Assembly: GCF_040939785.1 (NCBI RefSeq)
Contig: NZ_CP162553.1
Coordinates: forward strand, 7,583,001-7,647,000
DNA length: 64,000 bases
Source: Bradyrhizobium lupini
GTDB taxonomy: Bacteria; Pseudomonadota; Alphaproteobacteria; Rhizobiales; Xanthobacteraceae
Direction: 5' to 3'
Shown here: one piece after another, positions 27,077 through 37,779 of the stretch
How positions within the stretch are numbered: position 1 is the first letter of the stretch
How the letters are laid out: each line of letters opens with the position of its first letter
The notes under the pieces: generated by a model
Told to the model about the DNA's origin: nothing
The model's input: only the letters and a program-made list of their open reading frames with translations
Databases searched by the model: none
Translations under genes and position numbers: made by a program

Positions 27077-29407
27077 ATGGGACGGCCGAACAAAGCCATG
27101 AAGCCAACCGAGCCCCGCGACGGGTTGATCGGCGCGTTCCTGTACTGGCTCGGCGGCTACGAGATCGAGGACGGCCTGACCGCCGGTCTCAGCGACCGCG
27201 AGCTGAGCCGCATCCGCGCCAAGCAGATCGACGCGGTGATACGCCTGATCCCCGTGACGATGGCCGTCGCCATGCTCAACGTCGCCGTTGTGCTGATTTT
27301 GTTCTGGGGTCGTGGCTGGAACGACTTTCTCGCGATCTGGGGCATGACCCTCGCGACCGCCGCCTCGCTCGCGGTGCGCGCGTGGCGGCGCTCCCACCAA
27401 AGCCCGCCTCAGGAAGCCTCACCCCGCGCCGCGCGGCAGATGTTGCGGCAGGCGTTCTTCCTCGCCGCAATCTGGGGCACGCTGCCGGTCGCGCTGTTCA
27501 GCCGCATCGAGCCGACCAGTCAGCTCATTCTGGCCTGCCTTATGGTCGGCATGATGTCCGGCGGTGCCTTCACGCTCTCGACCTTCCCGCGTGCGGGCCT
27601 TGTCTATCTCGCGACGACGACGATCGCCTGCGCCGGTGCGTTGCTGTTATGCGGCACCGGGCCTTACCTCGTGACCGCCGTGTTCCTGCTGCTGTTCGCG
27701 TTCTTCATGGCGCGCAACATCGTCTCGCAAGGCAATCTGTTCCTTGGCAATCTCAAGGCCCAGCTTGAGCTCGAGCGCCAGACCGAGATCATCTCGCTGT
27801 TGCTGAAAGATTTTCAGGAGAACGCCAGCGACTGGCTGTGGCAGACCGACGCCGAAGGGCATTTCGTCGACGTGCCCGAGCGCTTCGCCGCGGTCGCACA
27901 GCTGCCACTGCCCTTGCTGAAGGGCTCGCATTTCGCCGACGTGCTCGACATGCTGTGCCCCGAAGACAAGAGCGCGGCCTACAATGTCGTCGGCCTGATG
28001 GAGCACGCCGAACCGCTGCACGAGATGAACCTCAAGGTCGTCGCCGGCGGCGAGGCGCGGCTGTGGTCGCTCACCGCGAAGCCGGCCTACGACCGCGACG
28101 GTCAATTCCTCGGCTATCGCGGCTTCGGCCGCGACGTGACCGAGCGCTGGCGCGCGGAAAAGGCCGAGGCCGAGAGCCGCGCCAAATCGGATTTCCTCGC
28201 GGTGATGAGCCACGAGATCCGCACGCCGATGAACGGCGTGCTCGGGCTTGCCAGCATGCTTCTGGAGACAAAACTCGATCCGGAGCAGCACGAGGCCGTC
28301 ACCACGATCCGCGAGTCCGGCGACAATCTCCAGCGCATCCTCAACGACATCCTGGACCTCTCCAAGCTCGAGGCCGGACGCTTCGCATTCGAGGTGATCG
28401 ACTTCGCGCCGCAGGCGCTGGTAGAGACATTGGCGACCGTCGTGCGCGCGAGTGCCAAGAGCAAGGGGCTCGCGGTCAAGGTCAAGCTCGATCCGAACCT
28501 GCCGCCGACGCTGCGCGGCGATGTCGCGCGTATCCGCCAGGTCCTGCACAACCTCGCATCCAACGCGGTGAAGTTCACCGACCAAGGCGAAGTCACGATC
28601 GCAGCCGTCTGTCAGGCCCGCCGCGATCTGCTCGCCACCGTCGAATGGAGCGTGACCGACAGCGGTATCGGCATCGCCCCCGAGAAGCTTGGCCAGCTCT
28701 TCTCCGACTTCGCGCAGGCCGACGCCTCGATCAGCCGCCGCTTCGGCGGGACCGGGCTTGGGCTTGCGATCTCCCGGCGCATCATCGAACAGATGGGCGG
28801 CACCATCGGCGTCACCTCGACGCCGGGCGAGGGCTCGACATTCAGCTTCACGCTGGTGCTGCCCTGGAGCCAGGAGCAGGCGTCCGACTACATTGCCGAC
28901 CGCGACGAAGCCGACGACCTCAAGGCGCGTATCGCGAGTCTCGACCGACCGCTGAGGGTGCTGGTCGCCGAGGACGACGCCGTCAACCGCATGGTCGTGA
29001 GCAAGATGCTTGGCGCCTTCGATGTCGAGTTGCGCGTCGTGACCGACGGTGTTGACGCCGTCGCGGCCATGTCCCAAGGCGAATACGATATCGTGCTGAT
29101 GGACGTGCGGATGCCCGACATGGACGGCCTTGCCGCAACCCGGGCGATCCGTGCGCAAGGTGGCCGATTCAGATCCTTGCCGATCATCGCGCTCACCGCC
29201 AATGCCTTCCCCGAGGACGTCAAGATCTGCCGCGAGGCCGGCATGTCGGACTTCCTGGCCAAGCCGCTACGCAAACCCGCGCTGCTGGCGGCGCTGCTGC
29301 GCGCGCTCGATGGACATGTGATGGCGGGAGACGCACCACTTCAGCCGGAGCTCATGTCGGTCGACGTGGAGTGGACGGACGAGGAAAGGCAGATGACCGG
29401 CGCCTAG
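27077..29407 (+). CDS. Hybrid sensor histidine kinase with REC domain
   Basis: 776 residues. The N-terminal half has about six membrane helices (from about 55 to 215), followed by a PAS domain (about 250-355), HisKA with H379 in [12 protein letters not shown], HATPase ([42 protein letters not shown]), and a C-terminal receiver with phosphoacceptor D676 ([13 protein letters not shown]). The membrane part looks like a MASE-type sensor. No Hpt or regulator gene follows, so its phosphorelay partner lies elsewhere. Input signal unknown. Confidence 0.92.
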   Translation: MGRPNKAMKPTEPRDGLIGAFLYWLGGYEIEDGLTAGLSDRELSRIRAKQIDAVIRLIPVTMAVAMLNVAVVLILFWGRGWNDFLAIWGMTLATAASLAVRAWRRSHQSPPQEASPRAARQMLRQAFFLAAIWGTLPVALFSRIEPTSQLILACLMVGMMSGGAFTLSTFPRAGLVYLATTTIACAGALLLCGTGPYLVTAVFLLLFAFFMARNIVSQGNLFLGNLKAQLELERQTEIISLLLKDFQENASDWLWQTDAEGHFVDVPERFAAVAQLPLPLLKGSHFADVLDMLCPEDKSAAYNVVGLMEHAEPLHEMNLKVVAGGEARLWSLTAKPAYDRDGQFLGYRGFGRDVTERWRAEKAEAESRAKSDFLAVMSHEIRTPMNGVLGLASMLLETKLDPEQHEAVTTIRESGDNLQRILNDILDLSKLEAGRFAFEVIDFAPQALVETLATVVRASAKSKGLAVKVKLDPNLPPTLRGDVARIRQVLHNLASNAVKFTDQGEVTIAAVCQARRDLLATVEWSVTDSGIGIAPEKLGQLFSDFAQADASISRRFGGTGLGLAISRRIIEQMGGTIGVTSTPGEGSTFSFTLVLPWSQEQASDYIADRDEADDLKARIASLDRPLRVLVAEDDAVNRMVVSKMLGAFDVELRVVTDGVDAVAAMSQGEYDIVLMDVRMPDMDGLAATRAIRAQGGRFRSLPIIALTANAFPEDVKICREAGMSDFLAKPLRKPALLAALLRALDGHVMAGDAPLQPELMSVDVEWTDEERQMTGA

Positions 29408-29416
29408 CCGGCGACG

Positions 29417-29746
29417 TCAGATCGAGAAGCTGGTCCCGCAGCCGCAGGACGCCGTGGCGTTCGGATTGTTGACGCGGAACGAGGCGCCGATCAGATCGTC
29501 GACGAAATCGACCTGCGACCCCGCCAGGAACGGCTGCGAGGCGGAATCGACCAGCACCACCGCATTGTCCTGCTCGATCACGAGATCGTCGTCAGTGCGG
29601 GCACGGTCAATGTCGAACTTGTACTGGAAGCCGGAACAGCCTCCGCCCTCGACCGAGATCCGCAGCATCGCGCCAGACCCTTCGCCCTTGAGGATCTCCC
29701 CAATCCGGCGTGCGGCCTTGTCACTGATGGTCACGTCAGTCGTCAT
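29417..29746 (-). CDS. erpA: Iron-sulfur cluster insertion protein ErpA
   Basis: A-type Fe-S carrier, 109 residues. The three ligand cysteines are in GGGCSGFQY and ASCGCGTSFSI. Length and sequence fit ErpA, which delivers clusters to target proteins. Convergent with the hybrid kinase gene, with 9 bases between the stops, and divergent from dgt. Could be called IscA in other schemes. Confidence 0.93.
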   Translation of the reverse strand: MTTDVTISDKAARRIGEILKGEGSGAMLRISVEGGGCSGFQYKFDIDRARTDDDLVIEQDNAVVLVDSASQPFLAGSQVDFVDDLIGASFRVNNPNATASCGCGTSFSI

Positions 29747-29880
29747 CGTTCGTCTCCGATAGGCCCGCGGTCACACCAAGGTCACCTGAAGGTCACGTGC
29801 CCTATTCAGTTGGTATCCCGCGTCCGGCATAGTTAAGTGCCACCATACGCAGAATCAAATGGATAGAGACTAAATTCGCC

Positions 29881-31089
29881 GTGTCCGTCGGAATGGCTGC
29901 CCCCCACGCGCCCTATGCCTGCGATCCCGAGCGCAGTCGCGGCCGATTGGTCGCGGAACCGCCAAGCCGGACCCGCAGCCCGTTTCGACGGGATTGCGAC
30001 CGGGTGATCCATTCCACCGCGTTCCGCCGGCTGAAATACAAGACCCAGGTGTTCGTGTTCCACGAGGGCGACCACTACCGCACCCGGCTGACCCATTCGC
30101 TGGAGGTGGCGCAGATCGCCCGCGCGCTGGCCCGGCAGCTCGGGCTGGACGAGGACCTCACGGAAACCCTGGCGCTCGCCCACGATCTCGGCCATCCGCC
30201 GTTCGGGCACGCCGGCGAGCGGGCGCTGGACGCCTGCCTGAAGGATTTTGGCGGCTTCGATCACAACGCCCAGACGCTCCGCGTCGTTGCGGCCCTGGAA
30301 CAGCGCTATCCCGAATTCGACGGGCTCAACCTGACCTGGGAAGCGCTGGAGGGCATCGTCAAGCACAACGGCCCGCTGACCGATCGCAGCGGTGCGCCGG
30401 CCGGGCGTTATCGCGAGCGCGGCGTTCCCGTCGGCATCGCCGACTACATCAAGATCTATGATCTCGAATTGTGGAGTTTCGCCTCGCTGGAGGCACAGGT
30501 CGCCGCGATCGCGGACGACATCGCCTATGATGCCCACGATATCGACGACGGTCTGCGCGCCGGCCTGTTTCACCTCGACGACCTCAAGGTGATGCCGCTG
30601 ACCGCGGAGATCATCGCCGAGACTTCTGCGCATTACCCCGATCTCGAAGACGTCAGGCGCGGCGCCGAGCTGGTGCGCGAGCTGATCTCACACTTGATCG
30701 GTGCCGTGTTCGCCGAGGCCCAGATAAACCTTACCGCCGTGAAACCGCAATCCGCACAGGACGTGCGCCAGCAGAGCCGGGCATTGATCGCATTCCCCGC
30801 AGCGGTCGCCGAGGAGGAGGCCGCCATCAAGCGCTTTCTCTATCAGCACATGTACCGCCACAAGCGGGTCATGCGGGTGATGGGCGAGGCGGAACAGATC
30901 CTGTTCGACCTGTTCGCAAAATACCTCACCTCGCCCGGCGAGCTGCCGCCGGAATGGCTGGTCGGGGCGGAGGCGGACAATGAGGGCGACCGGGCCCGCC
31001 GGATCGGGAATTTCATTGCCGGAATGACCGACCGTTTCGCCCTGACCGAGCACCAGCGGCTCTTTGACTCGACCCCGGATTTGCGTTAG
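29881..31089 (+). CDS. dgt: Deoxyguanosinetriphosphate triphosphohydrolase-like protein
   Basis: HD-superfamily dNTP triphosphohydrolase, 402 residues from GTG 29881 (the in-frame ATG at 29893 is the alternative). HD metal site: [17 protein letters not shown] and [15 protein letters not shown]. The N-terminal [22 protein letters not shown] is typical of the family. Hydrolyses dNTPs to the nucleoside and triphosphate. Next to argS and in the same order in many alphaproteobacteria. 10-base gap to argS, so probably co-transcribed. Confidence 0.94.
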   Translation: MSVGMAAPHAPYACDPERSRGRLVAEPPSRTRSPFRRDCDRVIHSTAFRRLKYKTQVFVFHEGDHYRTRLTHSLEVAQIARALARQLGLDEDLTETLALAHDLGHPPFGHAGERALDACLKDFGGFDHNAQTLRVVAALEQRYPEFDGLNLTWEALEGIVKHNGPLTDRSGAPAGRYRERGVPVGIADYIKIYDLELWSFASLEAQVAAIADDIAYDAHDIDDGLRAGLFHLDDLKVMPLTAEIIAETSAHYPDLEDVRRGAELVRELISHLIGAVFAEAQINLTAVKPQSAQDVRQQSRALIAFPAAVAEEEAAIKRFLYQHMYRHKRVMRVMGEAEQILFDLFAKYLTSPGELPPEWLVGAEADNEGDRARRIGNFIAGMTDRFALTEHQRLFDSTPDLR

Positions 31090-31098
31090 GCGGCGCCC

Positions 31099-32888
31099 AT
31101 GCCCGACACATCCTCAGCACTGCACCTGTTCGCCGACGTGCTCGCACGCGTGCACGCGGTCTGCCGCGCGCTCGCGGCGGAAGCCAACTGGCCCGAGGGC
31201 ATCGATTTCTCGCGCGTGGTGGTCGAGCCGCCGCGCGATGCTTCCCATGGCGACATGGCGACCAACGCAGCCATGGTGCTTGCGAAAGAGGCAAAGGCAA
31301 AGCCGCGCGACCTCGCCGAGCAGATCGCCGAACAGCTGCGCGCGGACCCGTTGATCGCCAAGGTCGACGTCGCAGGTCCAGGCTTCATCAACCTGACGCT
31401 GGAGCCGGCCGCATGGGCCGAGGCGCTACGGACCGTGCTGCGCGAGGGCGCCGATTACGGCCGCGTCCGCGGCGGCTCCAAGGTCAACGTCGAATATGTC
31501 TCCGCCAACCCCACCGGACCGATGCATGTCGGCCATTGCCGCGGCGCCGTGTTCGGCGATGCGCTGGCGAGCCTGCTTGAATTCGCAGGCCGTGACGTCA
31601 CGCGCGAATATTACATCAACGACGCCGGCGCGCAGGTCGACGTGCTCGCCCGCTCCGCGTTCCTCCGGTATCGCGAGGCGCTCGGCGAAGACATCGGCGC
31701 GATGCCGGAAGGCCTTTATCCCGGCGACTATCTGAAGCCGGTCGGGCAGGCGCTGGCGCAGGAGCACGGCGACAAGCTCCTCGCCGTGAGCGAGGGCGCG
31801 TGGCTACCGACGGTGCGCGCCAAGGCGATCGCGATGATGATGGACGAGATCAAGGATGATCTCGCCGCGCTCAACATCCGCCACGACGTGTTCTTCTCCG
31901 AGCGCTCGCTACAGAACGCCGGCAACAACAAGGTCGCCGAGACCATCGATTTCCTGCGCGCCAAGGGCGACGTCTACCAGGGCCGTCTGCCGCCCCCAAG
32001 GGGGCTCCGACCGAGGATTGGGAAGATCGCGAGCAGTTGCTGTTCAAGGCGACCGCCTATGGCGACGACGTCGATCGCCCGCTGATCAAGTCGGATAATT
32101 CCTACACCTACTTCGCCGCCGACATCGCCTACCACAAGAACAAGTTCGATCGTGGTTTCGCGGAGATGATCGACGTCTGGGGCGCCGACCATGGCGGCTA
32201 CATCAAGCGCATGCAGGCGGCGGTGAAGGCGACCACCTCCGGCAAGGGGGCGCTCGACGTCAAGATCGTCCAGCTGGTGAAGTTGCTGCGCAACGGCGAG
32301 CCGGTGAAAATGTCCAAGCGGAGCGGGGACTTCGTCACCTTGCGTGAGGTGGTGGATGAAGTCGGCCAGGACGCCGTCCGCTTCATGATGCTCTACCGCA
32401 AGAACGACGCGGTGCTCGACTTCGACCTCGCCAAGGTCATGGAACAGTCGCGCGACAACCCGGTGTTCTACGTGCAGTACGGCCACGCCCGCGGCCACTC
32501 GATCTTCCGCAACGCCCGGGCCGAGGTGTTCCCGGAACTCCCGGAGGAAACGGAAAAGCGCATCGCCTGGCTGGGTGAGTCGGCGGTGGAACGGCTGTCG
32601 GACCCGGCTGAACTCGACCTTCTTAAGCGGCTCGCAATATTTCCGCGCATGCTGGAAGCGGCCGCAACCGCCCACGAGCCGCACCGAATTGCCTTCTATC
32701 TCTATGATTTAGCCAGCGAATTTCATGCACTTTGGACGAAGGGGCGCGATTTGCCCTATTTACGCTTCATTATCAATAATGATGCAGATCTAACGAAGGC
32801 GCGGCTGGCCATGGTCCAGGGCGTCGTCTCTGTCCTGGCATCGGGCCTCGCCATCCTCGGCGTCCATGCTCCGGACGAGATGCGGTAG
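31099..32888 (+). CDS. argS: Arginyl-tRNA synthetase, with a single-base frameshift
   Basis: Class I aminoacyl-tRNA synthetase. The 5' part (31099 to about 31998) carries the ATP motif HVGH (H143-H146) in [12 protein letters not shown]; the 3' part, in another frame (to 32888), carries KMSKR at about 404-408 (after correction), the anticodon-binding helices and the C-terminal [18 protein letters not shown] end. The frame breaks at 31991-32004, in cgcccccaagggggc: adding one base gives [11 protein letters not shown] and restores 596 residues. As argS is essential, I infer a sequencing deletion. As written, the second part has no start of its own. Confidence 0.93.
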
Positions 32889-33026
32889 TTTGGGGCGAAC
32901 TACTTAAGGGATTTCGGGGGTAACCGGCAGAAGCCGGATCGCTTAGACTTGGTTGAAAGCCTTGTGGGTCGAAAGCCGCGCCTTGGTCGAGGGCGCGCGG
33001 CTTTCCCGAAGGGACGCATCATCACG

Positions 33027-34601
33027 ATGGCCGAACGATATCAGGACAGACCGTTTCCTTCCGATGACTATCGCGGTGGCGATCAGCATGGGAGGGCGGA
33101 GAGCGGTGATCCCTTGGCCGAACTTGCCCGCCTGATCGGGCAGACCGATCCGTTCGCAGCGCAAGGGCGGCCGGGCGTGCACCCGCCTGCAGCACCTGCG
33201 CCTGCCCAGAGCTATCAGGACGACGACTATCGCCAGGACGATGGCCAGCAGGACTATGCCGAGCAGGCCCCGCCGCCGCCCGGGCCACCCTCATGGATGC
33301 GGCGCGCCAATGTGCAGCCGCAGACGGTGCCAGCTGAGCCTGCCTATCCCGCTTCCGTAAACCCGGTTCATCCACTGCATCGTTATTCAGCCCAGCCGAC
33401 TGCGCCCGAGCCTGAACCTGATTATCGTCAGCCGCAGGCCTATCCGGATCAGGCCTATCAAGCTCGCACCCATCAGGGGCAGGCCTATCAGGATCAGGCA
33501 TATCAGCAGCCCGATCAGGCTTACCAGGAGCAAGCCCACCAGCAGCCCGATCCGGCGCGCTACGACGAGGCGCTCTACGGACGGCTGGAGGCGGGCGAGC
33601 AGGACTATCAGCGCGATCCCGCCTATCCCGACGATCCTTACGCGTTCCAGAGCGACTATCCCGAGGCCGATCTCGACGAGCCGAAGAAGCAGCGCGGCGG
33701 CATGATGACCGTCGCGGCGATCCTGGCCCTTGCCGTGGTCGGGACCGGCGCTGCGTTCGCTTACAAGACCTATGTGGGCTCGCCCCGCAGCGGCGAGCCG
33801 CCGATCATCAAGGCCGACAACACGCCGACCAAAATCGTGCCGGCGCCGTCGGACTCCTCGGCCAAGGTACCGGACCGCATGGTCACCGGAGATGGCGCCG
33901 AGAAGATCGTGCCGCGCGAGGAGGCGCCTGTCGACGTCAACGCCAAGGCGGGAGGTCCCCGCGTGGTGTTCCCGGCGCTGAACCAGAACGCGAACCCGCC
34001 GCCAGTCGCGAGCGTGTCGCCGTCCAGCATTCCGCTGTCGAGTGCGGGCCCGAATCCGAGCAACGGCACGCTGCCGAACAATTCGCCGCGCGCGATCAGG
34101 ACCGTGGCCGTGAAGGGCGATCAGACCGACGCCACCGCGTCGCAAGCGGCCACGGCCGCGAAGCCGACAGCTCTCCCGAAGCCCGTTGCGGCACCAGCTG
34201 CACCACGCACGCCGCCGACCTCGGCCAATGCCAGTGCCAATCAGCCGCTCTCGCTTGCGCCGCAATCGGCGCCGGCCGCGGAGCCACCGCAGCGGATGGC
34301 TGCGACCAATCCGACGCAAATTGCGCCCGCGAGCAGCGGTGGCGGCGGCTACGTCGTGCAGGTCTCCTCGCAGCAGACCGAGGATAGCGCCCACGCCTCG
34401 TACCGGGTGCTTCAGAGCAAGTACGGCAGCGTGCTTGGCTCCCGCGCACCCGTGGTCAAGCGGGTCGACCTGACCGACAAGGGCAAGGGAATCGTCTACC
34501 GCGCCTTCGCTGGGCCGTACGGATCGCTCGAAGAGGCGAACCAGGCCTGCAACAGTTTGAAATCCGCTGGCCTGTCTGCCTGCTTCGTCCAGAGGAATTA
34601 A
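33027..34601 (+). CDS. SPOR-domain division protein with YQ-rich cytoplasmic region
   Basis: 524 residues from ATG 33027. Layout: acidic N-terminus, a Gln/Tyr/Pro-rich stretch with QAYQ-type repeats at about 120-185, a charged segment, one membrane helix at about 224-245 (GGMMTVAAILALAVVGTGAAF), a Pro/Ala-rich periplasmic linker, and a C-terminal SPOR domain (about 440-524: YVVQVSSQQTEDSAHASYRVLQ). SPOR domains bind denuded glycan at the septum. Sits between argS and nagZ. The cytoplasmic YQ repeats are unusual; see findings. Confidence 0.9.
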   Translation: MAERYQDRPFPSDDYRGGDQHGRAESGDPLAELARLIGQTDPFAAQGRPGVHPPAAPAPAQSYQDDDYRQDDGQQDYAEQAPPPPGPPSWMRRANVQPQTVPAEPAYPASVNPVHPLHRYSAQPTAPEPEPDYRQPQAYPDQAYQARTHQGQAYQDQAYQQPDQAYQEQAHQQPDPARYDEALYGRLEAGEQDYQRDPAYPDDPYAFQSDYPEADLDEPKKQRGGMMTVAAILALAVVGTGAAFAYKTYVGSPRSGEPPIIKADNTPTKIVPAPSDSSAKVPDRMVTGDGAEKIVPREEAPVDVNAKAGGPRVVFPALNQNANPPPVASVSPSSIPLSSAGPNPSNGTLPNNSPRAIRTVAVKGDQTDATASQAATAAKPTALPKPVAAPAAPRTPPTSANASANQPLSLAPQSAPAAEPPQRMAATNPTQIAPASSGGGGYVVQVSSQQTEDSAHASYRVLQSKYGSVLGSRAPVVKRVDLTDKGKGIVYRAFAGPYGSLEEANQACNSLKSAGLSACFVQRN

Positions 34602-34646
34602 CGGCCGTTTCCTTGACCCTCTCGCGGGTCAGGGTTAATCGGCCGT

Positions 34647-35675
34647 ATGAGCACGCGGGCCTTCATTACCGGCGTTTCCGGAACGGAACTAACCGCCGCC
34701 GAGCGGGAGTTTATCCGCAGCGAACGCCCGTGGGGCTTCATCCTCTTCAAGCGCAATGTCGAGACGCCGGCTCAAGTTGCTGCACTCGTTGCGGAATTGC
34801 GGGCGGTTGCGGGTTTCGCTGATGCCCCTGTCCTGATCGATCAGGAGGGTGGGCGGGTGCAGCGCCTGACGCCGCCGCATTGGCCGGTCTATCCGCCGGG
34901 CGCTATTTTCGCAGGCCTCTACGATACTGATTCGGCGCTCGGGCTGACCGCGGCGCGCCTCAGCGCCCGGCTGATCGCGTGCGATCTCGCAGATCTCGGC
35001 ATTACCGTGGATTGCTTGCCGCTGGCCGACGTGCCGGTGGCTGGCGCCAACGCCGTCATCGGGAACAGGGCTTACGGCACCGAACCGGGAAAGGTCGCCG
35101 CGATCGCCCGCGCGGTCACCGAGGGCCTGGAACAGGGTGGCGTGTTGCCGGTGCTCAAGCACATCCCCGGCCATGGCCGAGCTACGGCCGATACCCATTT
35201 CAATCTGCCGACGGTCGACACGTCGCGCGACGAACTGGATCGCACCGACTTCGCGGCATTCAAGCCTTTGGCGGATTTGCCGATGGCCATGACTGCACAT
35301 GTTGTGTTTAGCGCGGTCGACCCCGCCCATCCGGCGACGACATCTGCGACAATGATCGCTGAGGTGATTCGCGGCGCAATCGGGTTCCAGGGTTTGTTAA
35401 TGAGTGATGACGTGTCGATGAACGCGCTGTCGGGCAACATCGCCGAACGGACCCGCGCCATTTTTGCGGCCGGCTGCGACATGGCCCTGCATTGCAACGG
35501 CAACATCGAGGAAATGCGTGAGGTCGCCGGCCAGACACCCGAACTGGCGGGCAGGGCGCTGGAGCGGGCGAACGCCGCGCTCGCTGCGCGTAAAGGACCG
35601 CAACCGTTCGATCGCGCGGCCGCGCGCGCCGAACTGGAGGCATTGATCGCACGGGCAAACACGGCATCGGCATGA
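34647..35675 (+). CDS. nagZ: Beta-N-acetylhexosaminidase NagZ
   Basis: Glycoside hydrolase family 3 enzyme that removes GlcNAc from anhydro-muropeptides during peptidoglycan recycling. 342 residues, no signal peptide, so cytoplasmic as expected. The catalytic His/Asp loop is KHIPGHGRATADTHF (from K171), and the nucleophile is in LLMSDDVSMNAL at about 254-255. DQEGGRVQRL is also present. It overlaps scpA by ATGA. Confidence 0.95.
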   Translation: MSTRAFITGVSGTELTAAEREFIRSERPWGFILFKRNVETPAQVAALVAELRAVAGFADAPVLIDQEGGRVQRLTPPHWPVYPPGAIFAGLYDTDSALGLTAARLSARLIACDLADLGITVDCLPLADVPVAGANAVIGNRAYGTEPGKVAAIARAVTEGLEQGGVLPVLKHIPGHGRATADTHFNLPTVDTSRDELDRTDFAAFKPLADLPMAMTAHVVFSAVDPAHPATTSATMIAEVIRGAIGFQGLLMSDDVSMNALSGNIAERTRAIFAAGCDMALHCNGNIEEMREVAGQTPELAGRALERANAALAARKGPQPFDRAAARAELEALIARANTASA

Positions 35676-36511
35676 CCGCAGAAATCCTATCGTTTGAAAC
35701 CGGGCGGCCCGCAGAGCTCGCCGAGGGTGAGCCGGCGTTGGTGGTGGACGTCGAGGGTTATGAAGGTCCGCTCGACCTGCTGCTCGCACTGGCGCGGCAG
35801 CAGAAGGTAGATCTCGCCAAGATCTCGATCCTGGCGCTCGCCGACCAATATCTCCACTTCATCGAAGCCGCGCGAAAGATCCGCCTCGAGCTCGCCGCCG
35901 ACTATCTCGTGATGGCGGCATGGCTCGCCTTCTTGAAATCGCGTCTGCTGCTGCCGGAGCCGCCGAGTGCGGAAGGCCCGAGCGCGGAGCAGATGGCGAC
36001 GGCGCTCGCCAACCGCCTGCGCCGGCTGGAGGCGATTCGTGAAGCCGCCAACCGGCTGATGAACCGGCAGCAATTGCTGCGCGACATCTTCCCGCGCGGC
36101 GAGCCCGAGCAGATCGCCGAGATCAAGCATCCGAAATACACGGCAACGCTCTATGACCTGCTCACCGCCTATGCCGCGCAGCGCCAGTCGCGCGTGCTGG
36201 CGAGCGTGCATCTGGCCAAGCGCACGGTGTGGTCGCTTGCCGAGGCGCGCGCCACGCTGGAGCGGCTCGTCGGAAGCATCAGCGAGCAAGACGATTGGGG
36301 CGTTCTCGACGATTTTCTGCTTCAGCATGTCGCCGACCCGACGCAGCGCGCGACGGTGCTCGCCTCGAGTTTCGCGGCTGCGCTCGAGCTGGTGCGCGAA
36401 GGTCAGCTCGAGCTGAATCAGAAAGAGGCGTTTGCGCCCATCTATTTCCGGAAGGGGCGCCCCAAGCCGGTCATGGACGCAGCTCCTGCGCCCGATGCGC
36501 CGGTCGCTTAA
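35672..36511 (+). CDS. scpA: Segregation and condensation protein A
   Basis: Kleisin subunit of the SMC-ScpAB complex, 279 residues. Typical start VDVEGYEGPLDLLLALARQQKVDLAKISI, a long helical middle region and a C-terminal winged helix. Start ATG overlaps the nagZ stop in ATGA. Its partner ScpB follows 27 bases downstream. Acts on the nucleoid in chromosome compaction and segregation. Confidence 0.95.
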   Translation: MTAEILSFETGRPAELAEGEPALVVDVEGYEGPLDLLLALARQQKVDLAKISILALADQYLHFIEAARKIRLELAADYLVMAAWLAFLKSRLLLPEPPSAEGPSAEQMATALANRLRRLEAIREAANRLMNRQQLLRDIFPRGEPEQIAEIKHPKYTATLYDLLTAYAAQRQSRVLASVHLAKRTVWSLAEARATLERLVGSISEQDDWGVLDDFLLQHVADPTQRATVLASSFAAALELVREGQLELNQKEAFAPIYFRKGRPKPVMDAAPAPDAPVA

Positions 36512-36538
36512 GTGCAAGTGCAACAAGGAGAATCTGCC

Positions 36539-37288
36539 ATGGCAAGCCTGGCTGAAGTGCGGGTAGAAGAGGCCGAGCCGATGGAGAACGAGTCCCAGGC
36601 ACGTCCCGAAGAATTGCGGCTGCTGGAAGCGCTGCTGTTCGCTTCGAATGAACCGCTGGACACCGCGACGCTGGCCAAGCGCATGCCCGAGGGCGTCGAC
36701 GTGAAGGCCGCGCTCGAGCAGTTGCAGGCCGACTACTCCCTGCGCGGCGTGAATCTCGTGCGGGTCGCCAACAAATGGACCTTCCGCACCGCGGGCGATC
36801 TCGCCTGGCTGATGACCCGCGAGAGCACCGAGACCCGCCGCCTGTCGCGCGCCGCGATCGAGGTGCTGGCGATCATCGCCTATCACCAGCCGGTGACGCG
36901 CGCCGAGATCGAGGAGATCCGCGGCGTCGTCACCTCGAAGGGCACGCTGGACGTGCTGCTGGAAACCGGCTGGATCAAGCCGCGCGGTCGTCGCAAGACG
37001 CCGGGCCGTCCCTTGACCTTCGGAACCACCGAGGACTTCCTGTCGCAGTTTACTCTGGAACAGCTCGGCGATTTGCCGGGCCTGGAGGAGCTGAAGGGCA
37101 CTGGCCTGCTGGATTCGCGCCTGCCGACCGGATTCAGCGTGCCGACGCCGTCGGATGACCCGACTTTGCGGGAAGACGAGGATCCGCTGGAGCCGGGCGA
37201 GGACCTTGATCTGGCGCTGGCGCCCGCGGTCGAGCCCGAGACGCCGGAAGGCGGCCATGAGGGGGGCGAGGGTGGCAGCGAGGACTGA
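36539..37288 (+). CDS. scpB: Segregation and condensation protein B
   Basis: ScpB, 249 residues, paired winged helices that bind the ScpA kleisin. ATG 36539 is chosen because AAGGAG at 36525-36530 is well placed; GTG 36512 is possible. Signature: LRLLEALLFASNEPLDTATLA and LSRAAIEVLAIIAYHQPVTRAEIEEIRGV. The C-terminal tail is acidic and Gly-rich (EGGHEGGEGG). Same transcription unit as scpA, upstream of tatABC. Confidence 0.94.
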   Translation: MASLAEVRVEEAEPMENESQARPEELRLLEALLFASNEPLDTATLAKRMPEGVDVKAALEQLQADYSLRGVNLVRVANKWTFRTAGDLAWLMTRESTETRRLSRAAIEVLAIIAYHQPVTRAEIEEIRGVVTSKGTLDVLLETGWIKPRGRRKTPGRPLTFGTTEDFLSQFTLEQLGDLPGLEELKGTGLLDSRLPTGFSVPTPSDDPTLREDEDPLEPGEDLDLALAPAVEPETPEGGHEGGEGGSED

Positions 37289-37454
37289 CGTCCCGGCCTT
37301 TTACCGGCCGCCTGCGACCAGTTAACACTAGCAAAATTACGTAGCGCCAACAGCGAATTGCCGCTGCCTTGGTCCTTGTTTTTGACACCTGCCAAGCCTA
37401 GGTTTCGGTGAAGATCGGCCGGTCCCCGGCCATGCGCGTTTGGAGGGTTGCAGG

Positions 37455-37691
37455 ATGGGTTCACTCAGCATTTGGCACTGGGTCCTGGTGATCGCAGTGG
37501 TCCTGCTGCTGTTCGGTCGCGGCAAGATCTCGGATCTGATGGGCGACGTGGCGCAGGGCATCAAGGCGTTCAAGAAGGGCATGCAGGACGACGACAAGGT
37601 CGCCGACAAGCCCGAGCCGGCCAAGTCCATCGAGCACAACAATGCCGCGCCGACCGCGGCACGGTCGGACGTCGGCAGCAAGGCCGTCTGA
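37455..37691 (+). CDS. tatA: Twin-arginine translocase subunit TatA
   Basis: 78 residues. Short N-terminal helix [21 protein letters not shown] followed by the amphipathic helix ([22 protein letters not shown]) and a hydrophilic tail, the TatA layout. Forms the pore ring of the Tat system for folded proteins. ATG 37455 chosen with GGAGGG at 37442-37447 upstream. Confidence 0.95.
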   Translation: MGSLSIWHWVLVIAVVLLLFGRGKISDLMGDVAQGIKAFKKGMQDDDKVADKPEPAKSIEHNNAAPTAARSDVGSKAV

Positions 37692-37779
37692 GCCAGAGAG
37701 CACGCGAGACGCGGGTAGCGGACCCGATCCTGCGCGCGAGGGATTGGGCCGGCTGCGGCTGGCGTGAACGGAAGACCTC

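Noticed and set aside
37288..37330. Small hairpin after scpB (cggccttttaccggccg) as a terminator
   Set aside because: Short stem, no T-tract after it, and it lies within a likely co-transcribed region.
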